This document shows positions 1 to 12,554 of a stretch of DNA of 64,000 nucleotides, piece after piece. Position 1 is the first letter of the stretch; each line of letters starts with the position of its first letter. The stretch is taken from contig CP136067.1 in the NCBI GenBank assembly GCA_032622095.1, positions 132,993,990 to 133,057,989 of the forward strand. The letters run 5' to 3'. Both the position numbers and the translations under genes were made by a program. The notes beneath the pieces are model-generated. The model did not search any database. It was given only the letters and a program-made list of their open reading frames with translations, and was not told where the DNA came from. Origin of the DNA: Siphonodentalium dalli (Eukaryota; Mollusca; Scaphopoda; Gadilida; Siphonodentaliidae).

Positions 1-944
1 ATTACCTGGGATAATTGACGAGTATACTATACATCTACAATATTAATAATATACAATCTATAGATCAAGCAGATCAAGCACATCTTGAGAAATCAAAAGA
101 ACAGAAGGGGTACTATATATTCGAGGGAAATATTTAGATAATAAGTTCAACAATCAATTGTTGAACTTATTATCTGAACATTTCATAATTTCCCAACGTT
201 TGGGAAATGAGTCACAATGACAATGCATCAGGTGACAGACTCACAGCGTATTATCTGTTTATGCCTGCAATTGATGCGACACAATGTCCAAGTTGGTTTT
301 GTTTTGTATCTATATTTTTGAATGTTGGTTTGTATGGGCTGCAACGAGGTCCAGTAGCGGTAACATTTTAGGAGGATAACAGTTCGGCTTAAAACTAGAC
401 AAAAGTGTCTCCGTTTTGGGAATTCCAAGGTGGACGCACATGTGGACTGAACCTTTATCCACGTCCGCGAATGGAGGACTAAATAATCCTTAACTTCAAA
501 TTAAGTGTCAGATGAACGTTTTGCCGAAACTTCCTGGTATTTCAAAATGGATTTTCTCAAAATCTGTTAGGAATAGCTTTGTTAAATTTGGTACAACCGA
601 TAATTGTGATCCAATATTTAAGAACCATCGACCAATTTGATATTATAGCCTCATTTACTTCACTTTTGTGGCTTATTTCACTGTTTTCAGGTACCAAGAA
701 CTTCTGTAAAATGTAATTTTGTCAAAAGTGCAGTTCATATATCCATGGTATCATATCTCAAGATCATGAGAGGAGACTTAGTTATTCTTTATTTGTGAAA
801 TTGATTGATTATTTTCATTAAGAAAGGCAACTACCAACAAATAATGTTCTATATTGGATGATTTTCATGCCATGTCGGCTGAGATATTTGTGACTGCTTT
901 ATTCTTCATTATAATATATGGGGGTATGATGCTATATTATGCAT
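1..944. other. No gene recognised
   Basis: I see no convincing coding region here; reading frames are short and interrupted. The only clear structure is the short perfect palindrome at 136-175, listed separately. Confidence 0.5.
136..175. repeat. Perfect 40-bp palindrome
   Basis: Two 18-bp arms (left starts AGATAATAAGTTC) face each other across 4 bases and match perfectly as reverse complements. It could extrude as a cruciform or be the core of a foldback element. No target duplication was found. Confidence 0.8.
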
Positions 945-1344
945 TTAACCCTTTACCCAACAAACCGGCCAAAATCGGCCAAATAAAGCTTCAACAGCCT
1001 AAAATATCTTCGGTCAGTCTCAATAGAACCATACAAATATGGATATCATTGGAACCGGCTCCTTGACCACATTGTGATAGTTACAGTTATGCCCTGTGCC
1101 AATGCATTCTCTTATATATGCGAGTCGACCATAGGTCGCCTCGCATATATAAGAGAATGCATTGGCCGAAAACAAATCTTTTTTAAACACTTTTTACCAT
1201 TTTTTCTTACATTCTTTAACAATTTTATAATTTTTAATGTGTTAAGCCAATGCATTCTCTTATATATGCGAGGCGACCTATGGTCGACTCGCATATATAA
1301 GAGAATGCATTGGCACAGGGCCATTCTGTTGGGTAAAGGGTTAA
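945..1344. mobile_element. TTAA-flanked hairpin MITE, copy 1
   Basis: The element is bounded by TTAA on both sides (945-948 and 1341-1344) and has 14-bp terminal inverted repeats, CCCTTTACCCAACA. This combination is the hallmark of piggyBac-type insertion (family knowledge). Inside are two long hairpins, about 1099-1165 and 1248-1314, each with roughly 27-bp arms beginning GCCAATGCATTC, and the two hairpins are reverse complements of one another. There is no transposase, so it is non-autonomous. Further copies lie at 9615-9989 and 17529-17931, and a decayed relative near 21204-21367. Confidence 0.85.
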
Positions 1345-4182
1345 AAATCAAGTATCAAGTGCCGACATTCGACCACGATAGCCGCATATAGCCAAAGACA
1401 TTATAATTCCTTTGTCTCCACCATTTAGTTGTCAGTGGCTGAGCACGTCAATACTGTGAATATCGGGTAAGATATATTAGGGACAATGACGTACACGGTT
1501 CATTATTTCACAAATAAGAGTTCGATGATGGTATTATACAGTTTAATCGAAACGATCGATGTTCAGTAAAATGATAGAATGTTGTTTATAGCAAGACAAT
1601 TGCAGATATCGATGTATTTCCTTACACGAAAACGGTACACAAACTAACATCGAACACTGGTCGGCGACATTTACGGATAAAATAAATAAATCACAAATGG
1701 TAAAGTTTCCATTAATTTACCAACTAATACACAAAATATTACTTTCGAGAAACTAGTGTTATTGACATATATAAGTAACAATGTTGTGATAAACATTTTA
1801 ACTACAACTGGAAGTGTTTGATACTGCTACGTATTTATAAGATTACAAGTACATTTAGCTGTAAGTAAAGAATCCAACAATTCGTATTCATGGCGACATT
1901 GTACTACACGTATTTATGATGGTCGGTGTTTTATCACCAACGAGAATCGGACCTTTCGCATCTTGGTCGACAACAGATAATTATAACGAATAGCTATTTG
2001 TTATTTGCTATTTCTAGCTATTCGTAGAAATGACTACGAGTCTGTGTGTAAGACAATCGTGCTTGCAAATCGCAGTAAGGTGATTACGGTACAGCGTGCC
2101 GTGATTATTTTGTACTTAATTGTGCCGTTATCACGTCACAGCTTAGGATTTTGTGTTTCGCAAATGTCTCGTGCTTCACGTCGACGAATGGTATGATTGC
2201 CACCAATAGATACAAATTAAAGCACATGGTGATCACAATTTAGGGTCATATTCTCAGAGTCAACTTCCACATTGAGGAGCTGAGTAACGATCACGAACTT
2301 ATTACTATATCATGTATTTGTGAGTTTTGTTGGAAATCCGAACATGTAATCGTATAGAGAGAAAGACGACAACAAATATAAAAAACACAAATTCTGTTAA
2401 CATTGTACCCTATTCGTATCAGTTATTTTTGTCGTTCAAAATTTGAAAGGTCTCTAATATGTCAATCAGTCCACTGTGAATGGCGACGAATTAAATTCTT
2501 TCACTCTGTCTCCAAAACCGATAATAGAAATAATCAGCCAGATTAAAACAAATGATTATATTATATCACGAGTATGGGCTAAATGAGTACGGGCTAAATG
2601 AGTACGAGTAAATCAGTGAGTAAATGGGTACGAGTAAATCAGTAGATTTAGCAGGGTGTATTAAATAATGCCTTAGCAGTGTCACGATAATCAATGGATT
2701 ACCAGCATACCGACCTAAATGGAGATTTGTATGGAAATTTCATTTTTGAGTTTGACAGCCGTTGGTATTTACGAAACCCGATTTGATTAGTCAGCCTTTC
2801 TATGAGAAATGACGGGAATACAATGGTTTGTTTAAAGAATGAACGCAATCTTTATAAGTTGCAAACTATTGTGCCCTAATCTCCATCTGCATATTATGCA
2901 TACAAAATATGTTCGAATTTGCGCAGCTGCCATCCTGTATTGCGTGTCCACACATCTGTCAAAATTGCCAGAAAAACTTTCATTAAATTATAGTATCTAG
3001 CTACATATTGCAACTTTCTATTGGTGAATTGTGAAATAACATAATATGTATATACGATCGTTTAATTGCTTACTGGACATACAACGAGTTATTGCACTAT
3101 TTATTCTTAAATTCATGTAAATGTCAATCGTATAACAACTTATGTAATTATATACATTTTACTGCGTATATAGTAGACAGTGAGGTATGTACAATTATTA
3201 TTAGTTAGTCGTTCACACCCAGGCTACATCCCTCTACGACGAATTGTCAGTAAACTTGCTAGTTAAACTTGCCAGTTTGTGATCGTATATACGCTGAAAA
3301 GCCAGGCCTGATACAGTTAGTCTTAGTTTAAACATATTTTGTTGTAGTGAATTACTAAAAGGGAAATGGCCACAAGGTTTTTTCTTCTTAAATGCAGTCA
3401 GACATAACAACACAGTTACTTCAAGCTCTAGCTACAAATTTGTTTCTTTCTGGATAGCGACATTCATTTCTAGTATGCTTTATTGCTAGACATGATTTAA
3501 CTTATTACATGCAGCACCAATTCGCACGACCTAATTTCTTTGTGATTTGCAATTTTTCGTATGCTACAACATACGTTTATGACTGATTGCTTGTGAATGC
3601 GCTTAAGAGGACCCCAACAAAATTCCACCCGTTATTAAGATATAATCTCTTCAGGAACACATTGATGACTCGAGAAAATTTGGCAGGATGTATTAAATAA
3701 TGGGCGTTTTAGACATCATAATTAATATTTCCCGTGCAAGATGCACTATCATTAAACATTGCTCGGTGGGCGCGGTGAGCTGATCAACTCATCGTCGATA
3801 AACCATAAAGACCATTGTATATCGAACATATTAAGCGAGAGACTTTGTCAAAAAATATCATGCATTATAAATTGAAGTGATGGAATTCTAACACTGGTAC
3901 AGTATACTATCAATACGACAAAATTAGCAATTTCCGGTGTCGGGTATACATGGCGGGTGTGGTCGTTTATATATACATGCATAAGGAATCTCTACTACGA
4001 TTGATCAACAATGTAGTGTTCATTTTCATCGCATAAGAACAATCTCTACCACAGTGCACCAGTCATACTTCCTTTCCGACTGTCAACGGCTGGGTTTTTC
4101 CAGCAAAAATGCCGTACTCGATCCTCCCAAATTCCGATGTCAGATGTGCGTTGAGAACAGAACGGAGATTTTAGATGTATAG
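1345..4182. other. No gene recognised
   Basis: All frames are broken and no domain was recognised. At 2570-2645 a short tandem motif (about 16 bp, containing AAATGAGTACG) is repeated imperfectly about four times. Otherwise this is AT-rich unique-looking DNA. Confidence 0.5.
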
Positions 4183-4440
4183 TGTAACACGCCCCTGTGA
4201 TATGCACCTTTAATTTGTATCCCTTAAAGTATGATGGGGGAACAACTGTTTATTGGAGATATATCTAAAATATTCCCAACTACATTTTGTAGAGGAACCT
4301 TTGTACCTCGTTTTACCCCACAACATAGGAGAACCTGTAGCAGAAGTCGGATGTGCTTAATCATGGTGCGAACCCTCTTGTGGAGTTGAATCATGTTCAG
4401 ATTGCAGGAATATTGTATAAAATAGAAATTTGATGATCAA
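4183..4440 (+). repeat. Truncated 5' LTR
   Basis: It starts TGTAACACGCCCCTG and aligns with 8597-about 8840, sharing 'ATATATCTAAAATATTCC', 'CTACATTTTGTAGAGGAAC' and 'GGATGTGCTTAATCATGG'. Similarity stops soon after 'AGGAATATTGTATA', whereas the 3' LTR continues for another 420 bp. The promoter and U5 are therefore deleted here. Confidence 0.8.
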
Positions 4441-4476
4441 GCAAGGACGCAAACTGCCACACAAAGTGCCTTATCC

Positions 4477-4746
4477 TTGTCCGGAATGTTTTATGTCTAC
4501 GATGGCGATGGCTCTAAATTCAAAGAATTTATCAAACAAGTGGAAAGATATTGCCGAGTCATAGGCACCGATTTTGGAGAATATTGGTTAGTAGCACTAC
4601 AACGAACTGGAGGCCCTGTAACAAATTTTATGCAACGATTTCAACGAGAAAACCCCATAGCCTCTTGGGAACAAATTAGGGAAGAAATGACGATCAGATA
4701 CGACAATGTCACAACATTAAGGACGATTCGCCAAAAGCCCCTATAA
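4477..4746 (+). pseudogene. gag fragment of the gypsy element
   Basis: An open stretch of about 89 codons with the look of a retrotransposon Gag capsid segment: 'GDGSKFKEFIKQVERYCRV', then 'WLVALQRTGGPVTNFMQRF' and 'SWEQIREEMTIRYDN'. The alternation of hydrophobic helices, with W and R/E-rich segments before an expected zinc knuckle, is typical of Ty3/gypsy Gag. It lacks an ATG at the start of the frame, and the frame ends at a stop before any CCHC knuckle. It is a remnant, assigned to gag from position and composition rather than from a diagnostic catalytic motif. Confidence 0.6.
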
Positions 4747-4829
4747 AATATACACATATCTGTGGAAAGGATAAGAGTCTAAGAAAAATGGCAACCAACG
4801 CATTTTCTGATAGTGTTTAAAGAACAAAA

Positions 4830-6480
4830 ATGTTCAATTACAATTAGTGGGAATATCTTTTGAATTACAATGTATATGTTTAGGAAATCGCCTTGTACCA
4901 CTAGTACCAGACATACAAATTGATAGTTTGATCAGGTTAAAAAGCCAGGCTGCATTGAATCCAGATGTTGTCTTCTGAGCTCTGTAAATATAGTTGGCGG
5001 CAGTTTTGGATTGTTTAATACGCCTTATTTAGAAGGAACATTACTTGTCTTGATAGTAAATAACACTGATAAATTTTAAAAACTCAAGAAAGGCTGTGTT
5101 GTTGGACGAGTTGAAAATGTAAATAATGCTGAAATAAATTATGTGCAATCTTATGATAATAAACTGGACTCACAAGCTAGTCCAAGCAATGTAATTAAAA
5201 TTGCAGATGTTGAAATTAATGCACCCAAAGATAATACAGACTTTGTTAGAAACTTACTAAAAGTAAACCGTGATCTGTTTGTGGCTACTGATTCTCAGTT
5301 AGGCTTTACTGACACAAATGTACAAATGTCAATAGATACACAATGTCATCAGCCTATAGACATGAAACCATATAGTGTTCCATTACTAAAGAAACTTATA
5401 ATGAACAAAGCTGTTGACGAAACGATTGACACAGATGTCATTGAAAAGTCAAGGCCACCTTGGGCTTTCCCCTGCTTACTTGTAGGCAAGAAAGATGGTA
5501 CACAACATTTCTCTGTCGACTTCAGAAAAATACTCCCAAGAATCAATGACTTATTCAAATTACTAAATGGGTCAAAGTTTTTCACCTAATCAGTGGATAT
5601 TGGCAAATCAAATTAGACGAAGATGCACAACAGAAGTGTAGCTTCGTCTGTCACAAAGGACAGTACAATTTTAAGGTAAAATTAGCCTATGGATTGGTTA
5701 ACACTCTTTCAAGAATGAATGAGTATTGTCCATAATTGCCTTCATTGTATTTGATTATCTTAATTTTCAGTAATAACCCGAGAAGAATATGTCCAACATA
5801 TTGAAAAAGTCTTTGGTAGACTCTGTGAATTACGTAAATGCAGCTTCTCCCAAAAAGAAACTAACTATTTGGGTTATAATGAAAAAGGAGCCCAATCTGA
5901 TAGGAAGAAAGTCCAAGTAATTCGAAATTTAACACCCACTCCAAATGAATGAGGAATTCGCTCATTTTTAGGCATGGTTGGATATTATAGACGATTCAGT
6001 CCAGGCTTTAGTGCCATTGCAACTCCACGCATAGAATTAATAATGATACATTCAAATTTAAATGGTCTTCAGAATGCCAAAGAAGTTTTGACCTCAATAA
6101 AAGATATGTCGTCTTTGTCGACGCTCCCATAATTGTGTTGGTGCCTGTTTAACACAACCTATGGATGAAAGTGATCTCTTAACAGATGATGAGACAGCTG
6201 AAACCCCGATTTAACATATATAACAAAAAACTTAGTGGCACAAAGCAACGATGAGAAAATAATGCTTTGCCATTCACTACGCCTTACGAAAGTTTGATCA
6301 CTACCTTACAAATTACTATGTTGTAATTAGGACAGCATTAACCATCAGAATACCTCCTGACAGACCCAAAAAGCTACAGAAATGGGGCATGGATATTGTC
6401 GGTTATAACTGCAAAATAGAATACATTCCAGGTCCTTTAAATATATGTGCAGATATATTTAGTCGTCTTCCACTCAAATC
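4830..6480 (+). pseudogene. pol remnant: reverse transcriptase and RNase H
   Basis: The pol polyprotein would make cDNA from the element RNA. A pre-RT segment (about 5090-5140, 'KKGCVVGRVENVNNAEI') is followed by an open stretch at 5143-5589 holding the RT N-terminus: 'VIEKSRPPWAFPCLLVGKKD' then 'DFRKILPRINDLFKLL'. After a frameshift near 5590 the frame continues 'SGYWQIKLDEDAQQK' (family: GYWQI.L). The catalytic YxDD box is not recoverable around 5700-5760. RT thumb sequence ('SFLGMVGYYRRFSP') lies at about 5960-6010 after another stop. RNase H tail motifs 'FAIHYALRKFDHYL' and 'IEYIPGPLNICADIFSRLP' lie at 6270-6480. There are multiple stops and shifts, so no functional protein. Confidence 0.85.
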
Positions 6481-6819
6481 ATAATCAAAACAATGATAGT
6501 GATGACACTTCCACTGTTGAACCTGAAATAAATAATAAAGCCTACGAAGTCAATGCATCAAACTATAATAAATGTAACCCTAGAAAGTTCGTTGATTGCA
6601 AACCTCCTTTTGAAGAAATGGACTTCAACTTACTGGATATAATATGAATGATGAACAAGATACAGATCATAGTATAGTAGAGTTGAAACGACAATATAAC
6701 AGTAATAACCCTAATCCTCAAGTATGGGAGAATTATTTTGTAATATAAGACATTGTGTATTATATAAGTAACCCTTCTGATTACCCTGTACTATGATTAT
6801 GTATTCCGGCACATATCCA

Positions 6820-7110
6820 TGATTCCCTCTTGAGGCATAGATAATGGCCACATGGGTACCGATAAGATGTTCAATTCCTTAAAAAGGAAATATTATTGGA
6901 TAAATTTATATAAGGATATTTACTGACATTGTGAAATTGCATTCCATGCCAAAGTATAAAGATGCAAAATAAATCTCATCCGATGCAGGAGTATGACACA
7001 GCCACTTACCCCTTTGCTAAAATTACTCTAGACTTGTTTAAAATCAATTCATTGCTGTATACGTTAAATGAACCAAATACAATTAAAGATATGAATAAAA
7101 TCAATCAGGA
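6820..7110 (+). pseudogene. Integrase N-terminal remnant
   Basis: In fragmented frames I read 'GHMGTDKMFNSLKRKYYW' followed by a decayed zinc-binding segment and then 'YPFAKITLDLF'. This is the HHCC zinc domain and the entry to the catalytic core (family form: P...v..Dl.GP) of a Ty3/gypsy integrase. The second CxxC pair is degraded and the core DDE triad is absent. It follows the RNase H remnant at the expected distance. Confidence 0.7.
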
Positions 7111-7342
7111 CTCTTTGTCCTCAGTTTGCGTCATCCCCAAAAATTGGCATAAATTGTGAAAACCAAGAACAACTGGAACAAATAACCTTATCCCCTCCTC
7201 TCGATATGTTAGAATTAAAACCCGCATGTGTAGCCTCATCAAGTAAACTAAAATTCGAAAGTTATTTCGAGGCAATAATACGTATCTGGTTTCATCGTTT
7301 GATTCCAAAATACTGCCAAAATTTAACATTTCAAGAGTTAAG

Positions 7343-7936
7343 TTGCGGATACCTTTAATTTCAGAATTTTCTTCATTACAAGACGTAACCATTCCACCAA
7401 TTCAAAAAGCCGTCTGTAGCATACCTTTGGTACATTTAATGGAAAGCCTAAAGGCCAAAGATGAAGTTCGATTCACTTCCCCCTTCCCATGTAATAAAAT
7501 ATTGTATGCACTGGTCACTGTAGCAATATTGATAATGTTATATATAATATTCGGCTCAGAACAAATTGTTGACATTATACAGGTCCCAATTTCAAAAAGA
7601 CTGTAATAGGTTAATGAGAAAAGGCAGATTGGCTAAAGAAAAATAGTGAGAGTGTGTGAGAGTGGTGAAGATACAGAAGACATCGAACCAGCAGAAGCAG
7701 ACATACTTCAACCTGAAGGACGATATAAAGTAATACTTTATCCAGAAGATGTAATAACAGAAAGATTCGACGCTGGACTTGTCAACGCATCGACCTTGAC
7801 ACCAGTGCCGCACAATACTGCTGGAGCCTCCATATACCTGAACAATTTGTCAAATGAGACCCACTTCAAGAATGAAAATGTTGAAGGTGGTCCGAAGATT
7901 TACAATATACAGCCGACCGTGCCGAAAAGGAACTGA
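7343..7936 (+). pseudogene. 3' ORF remnants of the gypsy element, one with a membrane segment
   Basis: Two open stretches lie between the integrase remnant and the 3' LTR. The first (7343-7606) has a hydrophobic helix of about 20 residues ('ILYALVTVAILIMLYIIFG') near its C-terminus. The second (7646-7936) is acidic and begins 'RVCESGEDTEDIEPAEADI'. Some gypsy elements carry a third, env-like ORF here, and a C-terminal membrane anchor would fit, but no fusion-protein motif is recognisable. They may equally be ordinary 3' region. Function not assigned. Confidence 0.35.
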
Positions 7937-7969
7937 GCTGAGCTGTTCGAAATTCACAAATAAATGAAA

Positions 7970-8185
7970 AAATAATCATAACGATCTTCAGCAAAGAAAA
8001 TTCGAAATACATAAAGAAATGAAGAGATTATTCATAACGATTTCAACAAAGAAGATTCGAAATACATAAAGAAATGAAGAGATTATTCATAACGATCTGC
8101 AGCAATGAAGATCCGATACTTAAAGAAATGAAGTGATTATTCATAAAAATCTTCAGCAAAGATTTGATACATAAAAGAACTGAAC
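7970..8185 (+). repeat. Tandem repeat of about 64 bp upstream of the 3' LTR
   Basis: About 3.3 imperfect units contain 'TTCATAACGATCTTCAGCAA' and 'ATACATAAAGAAATGAAG'. It lies within the element, between its last ORF and the 3' LTR. Confidence 0.7.
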
Positions 8186-8596
8186 AACAATTCAGTGAGA
8201 ATGATTTGATACATATGTGTGAACAGGAAGCACATATACGCACATATACACACATACTGTTCTGTTCTATCCCGTTCTAATATATACATATAAACTGCGA
8301 AGGAAATTCAGTACGAAGATTTTTACCTAAAGTAGATCATTCAGTGATATGTGAAAAGACAGATCCTGCTCTGAACATTACTGAACACTATTACCTTATT
8401 ATTGTTTCATAATTTATGTCTTATTAATGAACTATCATATATAAACATCACGAGAGAAAGAATTCGAAAAAAGACCATACAATAACAAAACAAATGTGTG
8501 GTATGGCCACCTTGATTTGGCCCATGACTTACCTTCAAAACAATCTGCTAATTACAGTTCTGTTAGGTCTTCTTATCTGAATATCCGTCTATGAGA

Positions 8597-9266
8597 TGTC
8601 GTCCCTGCGATACGCCCCTTTAATTAAGTCCCTTAGTTTATGATGGGGTTGCTGATTATTGGCGATATATATCTAAAATATTCCTATCTACATTTTGTAG
8701 AGGAACCAATGTGCCCATTGTCCCCACAACATAGGAAACCCTGTAGCAAAAATCGGATGTGCTTAATCATGGTGCGATCGGTCTTGTGGAATTGACTCAT
8801 GGTCAGATTGTAGGAATATTGTATACTAATATGCTGATCATGAGTCAAAGTAGAAACCTCTGTAGAAATTAGTAATGTTAAACTTAGTCACCTGCGGTCA
8901 CATGCAATCACATGAAGTCATGTGTGGTTATATCTCTCCCATGACATCATGTGATTCCATGTCCATGAATGAGTGTACGTGGCCTGCGCATGATATTATG
9001 TGGTGTCAGGTGATGTCATATGATTTGTCACGAGGGCACTTTTGTTCTCCTGCATAAAAGCGTGGGTAAAATGACCAACGATGTTCAGTCTCAGTTGCAT
9101 TCAGTCCAGCTCTTATCTTACTTACGAGAAGTTCCATACTCTAGATAGCCCGTTCGGATACAGAAATAAATATTCACAGACAAATGAAGAACATCACGGC
9201 CAAATTGATAATCAATAGCAAAAACACAACAAGGATTGAAGTTCTACCACCATAGGTCTTGTTACA
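8597..9266 (+). repeat. 3' LTR, apparently full length (670 bp)
   Basis: It starts TGTCGTCCCTGCG and ends CTTGTTACA, the TG...CA form expected of LTRs. The first 240 bp match the truncated 5' LTR. U3 is rich in CATG-containing motifs and holds a CRE-like TGACATCA at 8942 and its reverse complement at 9011. A TATA-like CATAAAAG (9053-9060) precedes an initiator-like TCAGTC at 9085, and a polyadenylation signal AATAAA lies at 9165-9170. This gives a plausible U3-R-U5 order. Confidence 0.7.
9053..9090 (+). promoter_or_regulatory. Putative LTR core promoter
   Basis: TATA-like CATAAAAG at 9053-9060 is followed 25-30 bp later by an initiator-like TCAGTC at 9085-9090, and an AATAAA signal at 9165. 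This is the usual U3/R layout of an animal LTR promoter. It is inferred from motif and spacing only. Confidence 0.5.
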
Positions 9267-9614
9267 TATTACTCAGCAATCTGACAACCACTTAGTACTC
9301 TTGTGTTTGAGCCTTGATTCGAACCAAAGCACTACATGAATTATTTACGATTGATCCACATGTGCAAGGTAGTATCCTTTTCCCTCGCTACGCTGAACTA
9401 AATTCGAAGCATTATGTATGTGGCATCATGTGAAGGTAATGTTGCTAAATTGTCACGTTCTCGTGCTTCTGTTAACTAAGGTACCCGAACATAAAATGTA
9501 GGGAATTGTATCATAATTGGATTCAAAAAGTACGGAAACTAACTATACACCACATACATTTAATCATATGTTCCTCGAAAGATGTGTGAAATGATCCTCA
9601 AATCAATCTGCTAC

Positions 9615-9989
9615 TTAACCCTTTACCCAACAAACCGGCCAAAACCGGCCAAATAAAGCTTCAACAGCCTAAAATATCTTCGGTCTGTCTCAATAAAACC
9701 ATACAAATATGGATATCATTGGAACCAGCTCCTTGACCACAGTGTGATAGTTACAGTTATGCCCTGTGCCAATGCATTCTCTTATATATGCGAGTCGACC
9801 ATAGGTCGCCTCGCATATATAAGAGAATGCATTGGCCTAAAAAAAAATTCTAATTTGTTCTTACATTTGTTAACAATTAATATGTGTTAAGCCAATGCAT
9901 TCTCTTATATATGCGAGGCGACCTATGGTCGACTCGCATATATAAGAGAATGCATTGACACAGGGCCGTTTTGTTGGGTAAAGGGTTAA
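9615..9989. mobile_element. TTAA-flanked hairpin MITE, copy 2
   Basis: Same structure as the copy at 945-1344: TTAA at both borders, CCCTTTACCCAACA termini, and two mutually complementary long hairpins. The central spacer is shorter (about 45 bp between hairpins instead of about 80), so this copy has an internal deletion or the others an expansion. Confidence 0.85.
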
Positions 9990-11709
9990 AAAAGTGGGTC
10001 TGCCTGCATGGGGAATGACGGTTCTTCTTACTTGTGTCTGTCCCCAGCATTCCAGCAGTCGGGCTCTTTGTCTTTGTCGTAGCAGGGGCCCATTACACAA
10101 ACCGATCAACACAATCATGCATTTAAAAGTGTATTTAATTATATTAGCATGTATCCACTGCTGTATAAATGTGTACGTATGCTGTCTAATGTCCCATAAT
10201 AATATATGGCTGAGAATAAAATCATTAATTCCCCAAAAATATTTCTCAAAATGTGGATTGGAGTACACAGGATAATGAATCTGACCCAATAGACGTGGCA
10301 TCATATCTCTTTGGTTTCTTATATTCAATAATAACAAATCGACAAGCGAAACAATGTAACATAAATATGCATGCCTATAATTGAAAATATATTCCAAAAT
10401 CGCCACCAACTTGTCAATACTTTCTTTTATAGAGCTAACTTGTGGGTCGATTGGGCGGGATTTGGATTCCAGGTACTCTAATCAACGAGTTGGAAATACT
10501 TGGTACCCAAAAGCAACTTTTCGGAGAACCTGTACTACACAAGTTAATGAAAATATGCGAACATTTTCAATTCAATAAAACCCAAATGCAACGGTTTTGT
10601 CGAGATGAACCGGACGGAATACAAGTGTAATCATAGGTGGCGGCACCTATAACACCAGAAATTTCTATTTGGTTCTCAGCTGAGGAAATCATGTAGACAA
10701 ACCCGTTGATGGATATACCGATTTCGTTAACCTTGCTATGTTAACCAAAACATTGTTATAAAAACCAAATCAGCTATACTTGGATAGTTTGGTTCGTTGT
10801 TTATTGAATCAAAATGCAGTTTGGTTTTCGTGGGGATTATGAAATCTATATAGCTTTAGAAAGACCTCACTTAGTTTGAAAATTGATGTTTCCATTAATT
10901 TACCATGCCCCCTTGCGTCATCATGGACATTTTAAAATGGCAACCAAAAATTATATTTAACTAGTTTTCCATTTATTAGAAGTACCAATATACATCCATA
11001 AATAAATAAATGAATCCTGGAATTTCAAAATGGCCACCAAGTACATATTTGCTATTTCAAATACATCAATAAGCACTAATGGTCATTATAGTACATCGGC
11101 CTCCTGTATATATGTTGAGTAATTGTCCATTTTGTGTTAAAAGCATCATATTTGACATATAATTTGAAGGCACGGTTGGCCTTAATTGTCGAAAATATTC
11201 ATATTTTTTCCAAACACTGTAAACAGAAAAACATTAAAACGCATACAGTTTCGTTCATATATACCATGACCATCGCGTAAACAGCATGTTATCGTAAAGA
11301 CCTACTATATTTTACCTAAGCAAGAGCCTGATTGTGTTACATAAGACCACACAATGCTACTGGCTAATCACACACAAATGGCATAAACGCTCTTTATCAG
11401 TTCCATATCAGGAATTCACCCACAAAGAACGCTCTTTATGTTTACCATCATAATATAAACAAACCTCAGAAAAGTAACTTTTTATGCTTTTGTTTACACA
11501 ACAATGGTCAAACATATGACAATAACATACTGTTTATGCGATATTTCTTATTTGTATACGGACAAAGTCTATCTATATTTTGATGTACTTTCTGTTTGTA
11601 GCGGTTTTTGACGGGTGGAGATATTTTCACAGGATACCCACCGCCAAGGCCAACCGTACCTTTAATAAGGTATATGAGAGCCCTCAGCATTTACGTTTTA
11701 TTGTTTCAG
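9990..11709. other. No exon recognised; probable lectin intron or upstream sequence
   Basis: No exon like the signal-peptide/PAN exon at 58140 could be found here, so the 5' end of the lectin gene probably lies before this window or has decayed. No other coding region was recognised. Confidence 0.4.
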
Positions 11710-11913
11710 TTCTGACACCCGGAAAACAACTGTACCATTACAACTCCACTAGGAACGAAGCAATCATTATTACCTTGACAAAAGATCTTGCATCACCATC
11801 TGTGACATGGCATGCGGCTAATGCTGCTTGCACACAGGAGGGTGGAGAATTGCTACCCATAGACGACAGTGATGAAATCCACATATTCAATGATTTGGAC
11901 ACAGCATACCCTG
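11710..11913 (+). CDS. C-type lectin gene 1: first CTLD exon
   Basis: This 204-bp internal exon encodes the N-terminal half of a C-type lectin-like domain, an extracellular fold that often binds sugars or proteins. It is bounded by an acceptor (TTTATTGTTTCAG) and a donor (CCCTG/GTACGT), both phase 1. Its 68 codons include 'LTPGKQLYHYNST', 'SVTWHAANAACTQEGGELL' (the W..A...C..GG.L core that carries the first domain cysteine) and 'DSDEIHIFNDL'. The exon at 59064-59267 has exactly the same length, phase and motif order, and the last 20 bases of intron before it are also similar, so the two are paralogues. The terminal exon at 19733 fits it in phase. Domain assignment is firm; ligand is unknown. 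Confidence 0.8.
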
Positions 11914-12310
11914 GTACGTTGTGTAAAATTTTATACATCATGATCCTAATAAACACCACTATCCATCTAACTGGGCGAAGTGTGAACCAAAAAAAAGTAC
12001 ATGTTTACCCACCAAACCTTCAAATGAACATCCCTAGCCCAAACCAATTCGTAATATCAAAAATAGGATACACTTGAATTTAACATTCTGAAATCAATAT
12101 ATATATATCTTTATTATCCTCCATATATGGAGATTCATATATAAATGTTTATATTATTAGAACAAACACAATTTGGTACATAACACAGTGTATAACAAAA
12201 AATAAGATTACAAACATATCTACAACACATGTCTCAATATGTATGATGAACCAACTACACATGCACATATACACACATTCATGCACTACAAACGGTAGAC
12301 ATTCCATTCT

Positions 12311-12470
12311 ACAGCCATATCGTACTTACATACAGAGAAATAGCATACTCCGAGACGACCAAGCCGGAGTTGGACCCAATTCAGGGATCTCTCTCTCTGG
12401 AAGACCCACAAACGCCAATGCCTTTGTGCAGTCTTACCGACTCGGGGCCGACCATTTCCCAGCACCACTC

Positions 12471-12554
<84 letters not shown>

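Larger units (their letters stand above)
4183..9266 (+). mobile_element. Degenerate Ty3/gypsy LTR retrotransposon
   Basis: A truncated 5' LTR (4183-about 4440) and a 3' LTR (8597-9266) share clear sequence similarity and enclose gag, reverse transcriptase, RNase H and integrase remnants in the canonical Ty3/gypsy order. Every coding segment is broken by stops and frameshifts. The 5' LTR has lost its promoter, R and U5 parts and the primer-binding site, so it cannot be active. I could not find matching 4-5 bp target duplications (ATAG before, TATT after), consistent with age or rearrangement. Confidence 0.85.

Noticed and set aside
9870-10409. 179-codon minus-strand frame overlapping the second MITE
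   Set aside because: It depends on the MITE hairpin sequence and has no recognisable domain or start context.
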